Origin: a virus | DNA length: 38,173 nucleotides | Virus record (IMG/VR): IMGVR_UViG_3300048839_000203 | Location: 1 to 38,173 of that record | Strand: one strand, 5' to 3' | Part shown: in pieces, positions 33,955 through 38,173 of the stretch | How the letters are laid out: the number at the start of each line of letters is the position of its first letter | Numbering within the stretch: the stretch's first letter is position 1 | Translations under genes and position numbers: made by a program | Notes under the pieces: model-generated | Told to the model about the DNA's origin: nothing | Databases searched by the model: none | Seen by the model: the letters and a program-made list of their open reading frames with translations, nothing else

Positions 33955-35217
33955 TTAGAAGGTGATGATACCGGACATCTCGGGCTGTTTGTTCACAACC
34001 CCAAAGAGGGTATCGAGGCGGTACTTGGTCCGCATGGTGTTGATGTCGTACTGTTTCTGCATAACCAGTTCAATGCCCTGGTCAGTGGTAGCACGCATGA
34101 CAGCCGCGCCTGCATCGGTCGGGACAGCATAGCGTCCGGGCAGGATCTCGATAGCTTCCTTGTGCCAGAAGGGATTCGCGGCCCGTGCGGTAGCGTTCAG
34201 GAATACGATTGCGGAGTTGGCAACCGGGGTCTGTACAATACAGTTCTGGTACTGGAGTTCGGGATCGGTTCCACCCTGGCCGGTGATGAGAGGCGGGCAT
34301 ATCGTGGCGGTATTCGCGCCGTCGATGGAAATGATCCTGAAGGTCTTGAGCTGTCCGGTTGACTGCTTGGTGATGTGATGTACGGCCTCGACGGTCGCAA
34401 CAGTGAATGCGTCGCCGGCTACAACGCCAGCGGCCTGCACACCGGCAATGGTAACCTGCTGGAAGCGGTTGTCAACGTTGGAGCGTTCGCCTGCTATGCC
34501 AACCTGGGTAGCCTGCGGAACGTAGACGTTGCCACCGCCTGCAGTGGTGTCAATGACAAGCGCTGCGGCAGCCTGGGCGGCCAGACGAACGGCATAATCC
34601 AATTTGAAGGTGTCAAAAGATGCAATGCGGCCAACGTATGCACGCTCGTATGCGGTAGTAGGCTTGCCGGGCATGTACTGGCGGGCGGCCAAATCAGCGG
34701 CCATGCCGTTGTAATCGCGGGTTGACAGAGCCAGGTAGCGGTCGTAATCCGGGATGCCTTGCTCGTTCATAATGGCTTCGATTGCGGCCACATCGGCAAA
34801 GCCGGTCGCTGCAACGCCACGGGCTACCACAAGCGAACCCTGAAGTGCGGCCACGTTCATTACGGCAATGTTGATATCGCTTGCCAGCTTCTGCTTGGCA
34901 GCGTCGCCAAGGCGGTTTTCCTGCAAGGCATCACGCAGCTCGGTTGCGGTCATGACCCACGGGACGGACTTTGAGAATCCGATGGTTGCGGGTACGCTGA
35001 GCTGGGTCTGATCCTTGAAGTTGAGCGTCTGGTCGGTGCCATCGAAAGACTGAGCGATGTACGGCTCGGGACGCCAGATGACGTTTCCGGTCCGCTCCAT
35101 CATTGACTGATCGGTATTGTATACCGCCACGTTTTTTGACAGAACAAGCGCGTCCTGGAATCCTTCAAGGATATCCTCGAACGCCACCCGTTCCTCTTTG
35201 CTGAACTCATTAGGCAT
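33955..35217 (-). CDS. Major coat protein, P22 gp5-like
   Basis: A 420-residue coat protein with HK97 fold as in P22 gp5 (430 residues). Landmarks shared with gp5 by eye: a helical N-terminus, GNVIWRPEPYIAQSFDG (P22 NTIWMPVEQESP), MTATELRDALQ, SNVDNRFQQVTIAGVQ (P22 NVDNRFATVTLS), the inserted domain region with FRIISIDGANTATICPP, and FWHKEAIEILPG (P22 FWADDAIRIVS). ATG at 35217 lies behind a long structured leader and a dedicated promoter, fitting its need for high expression. Next comes a probable decoration gene. Confidence 0.88.
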   Translation of the reverse strand: MPNEFSKEERVAFEDILEGFQDALVLSKNVAVYNTDQSMMERTGNVIWRPEPYIAQSFDGTDQTLNFKDQTQLSVPATIGFSKSVPWVMTATELRDALQENRLGDAAKQKLASDINIAVMNVAALQGSLVVARGVAATGFADVAAIEAIMNEQGIPDYDRYLALSTRDYNGMAADLAARQYMPGKPTTAYERAYVGRIASFDTFKLDYAVRLAAQAAAALVIDTTAGGGNVYVPQATQVGIAGERSNVDNRFQQVTIAGVQAAGVVAGDAFTVATVEAVHHITKQSTGQLKTFRIISIDGANTATICPPLITGQGGTDPELQYQNCIVQTPVANSAIVFLNATARAANPFWHKEAIEILPGRYAVPTDAGAAVMRATTDQGIELVMQKQYDINTMRTKYRLDTLFGVVNKQPEMSGIITF

Positions 35218-35224
35218 GATAAAA

Positions 35225-35400
35225 CCTCAAAAAGCAAGATTAGATACACTGCCAACGGCAGTTATTCTCATCTCACCCTTTGAGGCCGGGCGGCTGGCAT
35301 CAACCTGCTGGTTTATACGGTCAGCGAGCCGTTAATTGTACCCGGCGGGCAGGCTTCGTATCCTTGTCCCACCGGGTAGCTCAATCCATACACACTACAC
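35225..35400 (-). other. Structured 5' leader of the coat gene
   Basis: About 190 bases lie between the promoter and the coat start, with no gene. On the minus strand a long interrupted hairpin (TACCCGG 35378-35372 with CCGGGTA 35345-35339), a branched stem (GGCT and AGCC, with GCTG and CAGC inside, about 35290-35332) and a 6-bp hairpin ACTGCC-GTT-GGCAGT (35262-35248) can form. It may stabilise the coat message or control its translation. Confidence 0.55.
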
Positions 35401-35407
35401 AGGGTTA

Positions 35408-35436
35408 ATCATATCGCACGATTATACTTTTGTCAA
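35408..35436 (-). promoter_or_regulatory. Strong promoter of the coat gene
   Basis: Minus strand: TTGACA (35436-35431), 17 bases, TATGAT (35413-35408). The -35 box overlaps the end of the scaffold gene. This would give the coat protein its own transcript, starting near 35400. Confidence 0.8.
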
Positions 35437-36236
35437 CCCCTCTTTTTTCGCTTGTATTCCATGACCTTTGAATAATCGCCGGTCTTGTTGGCTTCCTCCC
35501 GGAGACGTTCAAGGGTGCTGTCAATCGTGCCGGACGGACGAGCATTGCCCTGTATGCGGCCCTCTGGCTGGACTGCCGGTTTCTTTGTGGATACTTTCAA
35601 CTGCGCCTCCAGTTTGGCAATGGCAAATGCAAACTTGACCGGATCTTTTATGGCCGCTATCTCCTTGGCCTTGGCTTCATTTTTGCCCATGGCATAGATA
35701 AGCAACGTCGGGTCATTCGCGCCGTGGACAATGATTCCCTGCTGGGTTTGATCCAGCACCTCAAGTACGGTCGCCTCGGCCTCATCGAAGTCATCAGCTT
35801 TGAAAGACGCCTTCGCTTCCTGGTACGCTTCCAACTTTTCGGCCCATGACTTTTCTGCCTTTTCAGCTTCGGCTCTGGCTTGCGCTGCCCGTTCGTCTGC
35901 TTTGCGTTTCCTCTCATACCACGATGTCAGGGCAGTCTCGTACTTGTCTGTGTCGTAATCCATCGCCTCAAGGGTCGGTTTCTGTCCCACTTCCGGCTCT
36001 TTGGCAACGGTCTTTTCTTCCAGCTTCTTGCGGGTTTCGCGCAATTCCTTCTCAAGCTCGCGGTTGCGCTGCCGGACCTTCTTGACCCATATCGGGGCTG
36101 GCTGATCTTCCTCTGGTTCCGTGGCTGGTTCGTCGCCGATGGTAACGGTAATCTGCTCTTTCGGTTCCTGCTCTTCGGTCGTTTCCTCGGCGGCTATCTC
36201 GGCTACCGGCTCGACTTTTTTAGTCTCTTCGTCCAT
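35433..36236 (-). CDS. Scaffold protein
   Basis: A 267-residue, highly charged, helical protein just before the coat gene, the position of P22 gp8 (303 residues). It begins with a very acidic region (EEETT- and EPEEDQPAPIW-rich), continues as coiled coil (NRELEKELRETRKKLEEK, RKADERAAQARAEAEKAEKS) and ends in a basic helix (DYSKVMEYKRKKRG), like the coat-binding helix-turn-helix of P22 scaffold. It should guide prohead assembly and then leave. ATG at 36236 has AAAGGAAT upstream in a leader that is duplicated before the RyR gene. Confidence 0.85.
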   Translation of the reverse strand: MDEETKKVEPVAEIAAEETTEEQEPKEQITVTIGDEPATEPEEDQPAPIWVKKVRQRNRELEKELRETRKKLEEKTVAKEPEVGQKPTLEAMDYDTDKYETALTSWYERKRKADERAAQARAEAEKAEKSWAEKLEAYQEAKASFKADDFDEAEATVLEVLDQTQQGIIVHGANDPTLLIYAMGKNEAKAKEIAAIKDPVKFAFAIAKLEAQLKVSTKKPAVQPEGRIQGNARPSGTIDSTLERLREEANKTGDYSKVMEYKRKKRG

Positions 36237-36285
36237 GCTGTATTCCTTTTCTCTTCTATTAGCGCTAGAAGGACGCGCTTAAAAA
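36237..36285 (-). repeat. Duplicated leader, copy before the scaffold gene
   Basis: Minus strand: AAGCGC-rich hairpin (AGCGC and GCGCT), then an A/G-rich stretch and GGAATACAGCATGGACG across the start codon. The same order, hairpin with AAGCGC and GCGCTT, GA-rich stretch and the identical 17 bases, precedes the RyR gene (36623-36680). A 12-base palindrome AAACAATTGTTT lies just upstream (36283-36294). Confidence 0.75.
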
Positions 36286-36292
36286 CAATTGT

Positions 36293-36631
36293 TTAAGCTA
36301 AAGCCCGAACAATAGCAATAAAAAGAGCGTCCTTTTTCTTTTGCTCTTCGGGCAGATCATCGTAAGACACAAAACAAGGATGCTCTTTCTTCTCAGCGTC
36401 CTTGACTGGCCCGTACTTCCACCCTGTAGACTTCTTTTCTTTTAGCCACTCTTCATGCGAATGGCTAGGGGCTGCGTGCGGATTAAGTAAATGGAAAACA
36501 ACGCCATTTTCAGCGCTTTGCTTTTGCCAGTCCGGCGCATGCTCCCAGTCTGGTTGCGAGTTGTCTCCAATGCTTAGGCAATACGCCTTATTTGCTTCAT
36601 GGCAAACCCTTGCAATACTTTTTGCGTCCAT
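36293..36631 (-). CDS. Stand-alone RyR-domain protein
   Basis: A 112-residue protein that is a single RyR (ryanodine-receptor repeat) domain from end to end: IARVCHEANKAYCLSIGDNS, then PDWEHAPDWQKQSAENGVVF, LNPHAAPSHSHEEWL, STGWKYGPVKDAEKKEHPC and FVSYDDLPEEQKKKDALF. In bacteria this domain is found in defence-linked proteins and is proposed to bind nucleotide- or NAD-derived signals; free-standing phage copies have no proven role. The gene lies between portal and scaffold, where P22 has none, with its own copy of the scaffold leader. Likely an inserted moron. Confidence 0.88.
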   Translation of the reverse strand: MDAKSIARVCHEANKAYCLSIGDNSQPDWEHAPDWQKQSAENGVVFHLLNPHAAPSHSHEEWLKEKKSTGWKYGPVKDAEKKEHPCFVSYDDLPEEQKKKDALFIAIVRALA

Positions 36632-36680
36632 GCTGTATTCCCTTTCTCCCTGGAATTAAGCGCCCAGTGGATGCGCTTAT
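36623..36680 (-). repeat. Duplicated leader, copy before the RyR gene
   Basis: Minus strand: AAGCGC and GCGCTT form a 6-bp hairpin, followed by a GA-rich stretch and GGAATACAGCATGGACG, identical over 17 bases to the scaffold leader. The two copies frame the RyR gene. Confidence 0.75.
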
Positions 36681-36685
36681 GCTTT

Positions 36686-38173
36686 TTATCGTTGTGCGTT
36701 AGGATCTGGCTGCGCTTGCCTTGGCATCATCCTATCAGCCATATCCATAGCCTGCTTAGTGCTATCCATATCGACACCGGCTAGCGTTTCAATGGTCTGT
36801 GCTTCCTTGAGCTTGATATTGGCTTCAGTTTCTAGCGCCTTGGCTTTCTGTAGCTCGACGCTTGCCATAGTTTCAAGTACTTCCGTCCTTGCCTTGGTAG
36901 CCTTAGCCTGAGCCTCTTCTGCCATCGCAATGAGCGCCTGGTCCTGTGGACTCTTTTCATGGGCCTGTGCGGCAAGCATCTGGGCTTCCTCCTCGGTCGG
37001 CTCGATTGCACCCATGCGTACCAGCTTCTTGCGGAAAAAGTCTCGGACATCCCCGATACCCTCGCCCTGCATATTCATTATCGCCATGGCCTGTAAAACC
37101 TGCATCGTCTCGGGGTCAGATCCTGCAACCTGCATCAATCCGATCAGTGATCTTACAGTAGCCTCACGCCGGGACGCTGAGCTAGGGCCGACATCCACGG
37201 CCACATCGAATGACGCACGGGACAGGTCATTTTCATAAATCACACTGCCAGACTCGTCTGTATTCGGACGCATAAGTTCAATTTTCCCGGCATCCTCGGA
37301 CGATGATATCGTCTTCATGGTCCTGCCAGACTCGACGTACACATCCTTTGCCATGGATAACCAGACTTCACCCACGCGCCGTATTGCCTTGGCAAAGTTG
37401 GATACGTAAATAAAGGTTTGCATGTCCATGCGGGTCTGTATCAACTCGACGGCCTTGCCGGATATATTCGACACCATCTTGTCAGCTTCACCCTGATTGC
37501 CAAGTATTGATTGCATGTCCTGTTCGGTAAGTTGGAGTAGCGCAGCCATGGCAGGCGGGATCTGTGGCGGCTGTGTGTAGGCAAGCGGTCCGGCGGGCAT
37601 CGGGTTGCCGTCGGCACCAGTGATCGGGTTGACAAGGAGATAGGGGTAATTCTTCAGGTTATCCTCGGACCACATGACAGAATGCCCCGCGACTTGTTCA
37701 GGTGTGAGTATCGGCTTCTGGACGGATGACAGCGCGGACAGTTCACCCAGCTTTGATAGCTGCATGTTCTTCAATCTCTGGGCATCCTTGGCAAGCCGTA
37801 CATGGCCCATGCAGCGTTCCACATTATCAACGAACCATCGCTTGCCGTAGACAGGAACGATAGGAATGCACTTGCCTGCAATCAAGCCGCAATCCTCAAG
37901 GATGGAGTTACCAGACAGGATGTATTTATGAACTCGCTTGGTCTTGATCTTCTTTCGCCGCGTTTCCTTGTACCCGGTAGCATCAAGTTCGGTTACAAGG
38001 TCTTCATCTTCATCGAGTTCAGACTGCTTGTGTTTCACCTCGTCTTCGGCCGGCCCGATGAAGGTTATAGAATAATCCGTGACCTCATCGAGTTCGTAGT
38101 ACTCAGCCACGAATACAACGTCCGGTGTGTACCAGTCAAACTCTGCCTGCTCTATCTCTTTTGAAACAGACGC
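36686..38173 (-). CDS. Portal protein, P22 type: C-terminal part (begins at 744)
   Basis: Continuation of the portal frame that begins at 744. Segments after the joint also line up with P22 gp1: VAEYYELDEVTDYS (P22 IAEFYEVVEKKETA), KRVHKYILSGNSILEDCGLI then GKCIPIVPVYGKRWFV (P22 GEHIPIVPVFGEWGFV), VRLAKDAQRLKNMQLS, MDMQTFIYVSNFAKAIRRVGEVWLSMAKDVY and DVAVDVGPSSASRREATV. The last 120 residues are a long charged helix and coiled coil (AQAKATKARTEVLETMASVE), matching the barrel helix of P22 portal. In frame with the first part across the contig ends. The stop is 54 bases before the RyR start. Confidence 0.93.
   Translation of the reverse strand, partial: ASVSKEIEQAEFDWYTPDVVFVAEYYELDEVTDYSITFIGPAEDEVKHKQSELDEDEDLVTELDATGYKETRRKKIKTKRVHKYILSGNSILEDCGLIAGKCIPIVPVYGKRWFVDNVERCMGHVRLAKDAQRLKNMQLSKLGELSALSSVQKPILTPEQVAGHSVMWSEDNLKNYPYLLVNPITGADGNPMPAGPLAYTQPPQIPPAMAALLQLTEQDMQSILGNQGEADKMVSNISGKAVELIQTRMDMQTFIYVSNFAKAIRRVGEVWLSMAKDVYVESGRTMKTISSSEDAGKIELMRPNTDESGSVIYENDLSRASFDVAVDVGPSSASRREATVRSLIGLMQVAGSDPETMQVLQAMAIMNMQGEGIGDVRDFFRKKLVRMGAIEPTEEEAQMLAAQAHEKSPQDQALIAMAEEAQAKATKARTEVLETMASVELQKAKALETEANIKLKEAQTIETLAGVDMDSTKQAMDMADRMMPRQAQPDPNAQR
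38048..38173. repeat. Terminal redundancy of the contig, right copy
   Basis: Identical to 13-138; see the left copy. Remove one copy to obtain the circular genome. Confidence 0.9.

Overview
The window is one complete genome of a tailed phage with a short, P22-like (podovirus) virion. Bases 13-138 are repeated exactly at 38048-38173, so the contig closes into a circle of about 38,035 bp. Bases 1-12 do not belong to the circle: bases 1-15 are the reverse complement of 71-85, a fold-back assembly artefact. The contig was cut inside the portal gene, whose two halves join in frame (697 codons). The host is probably a Gram-negative bacterium: there is a lipobox lipoprotein, spanin-like proteins next to a peptidoglycan peptidase, and promoters close to the sigma-70 consensus. 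I cannot name the host; a spirochaete or a proteobacterium would both fit. I see no integrase, excisionase or CI-type repressor, so a virulent life style is likely but not proven.

Layout. Two transcription arms diverge from an AT-rich gap (5383-5778) that carries a perfect TTGACA-17-TATAAT promoter leftward, a second promoter with a palindrome rightward, and an (AG)13 plus G9 tract between them. The arms meet at 20188-20191, where the two last genes share the self-complementary stop TTAA.

Right arm, 5779-20191 (+): a ribbon-helix-helix-like regulator, a primase-helicase, a Sak4-like ATPase with its DUF669 single-strand-binding partner, a pentapeptide-repeat/DUF5758 protein, a Dam-like methylase, a Cas4-like PD-(D/E)XK nuclease, a helicase-methyltransferase fusion and a second SF2 helicase. 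From 16770 on there are only small unknown genes, driven by two copies of the same regulatory cassette (hairpin, promoter, TTATCAA-GAG-TTGATAA palindrome). This looks like an accessory, possibly host-takeover or anti-defence, region.

Left arm, 5382 down to 1 and then 38173 down to 20188 (-): a VRR-NUC nuclease, a NUMOD1-like protein, a promoter followed by a structured RNA tract with tRNA-like elements, four tiny genes, the terminase pair, a HEIIH protein, portal, RyR-domain protein, scaffold, coat (own promoter and structured leader), a probable decoration protein, an Acb2-family anti-CBASS protein, gp4-like and gp10-like tail factors, three ejection-type proteins (gp7-, gp20-, gp16-like), a tailspike with a P22-type head-binding domain, and a lysis block.

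Most notable: an M23 peptidase whose two half-domains are in swapped order (circular permutation); two membrane-protein frames read from the same DNA next to it; Acb2 and a stand-alone RyR domain in the virion operon, the RyR gene sitting between duplicated leader sequences; the duplicated promoter-operator cassettes; a 12738-12824 RNA with mutually exclusive hairpins; and the tRNA-like RNA tract at 4226-4487.
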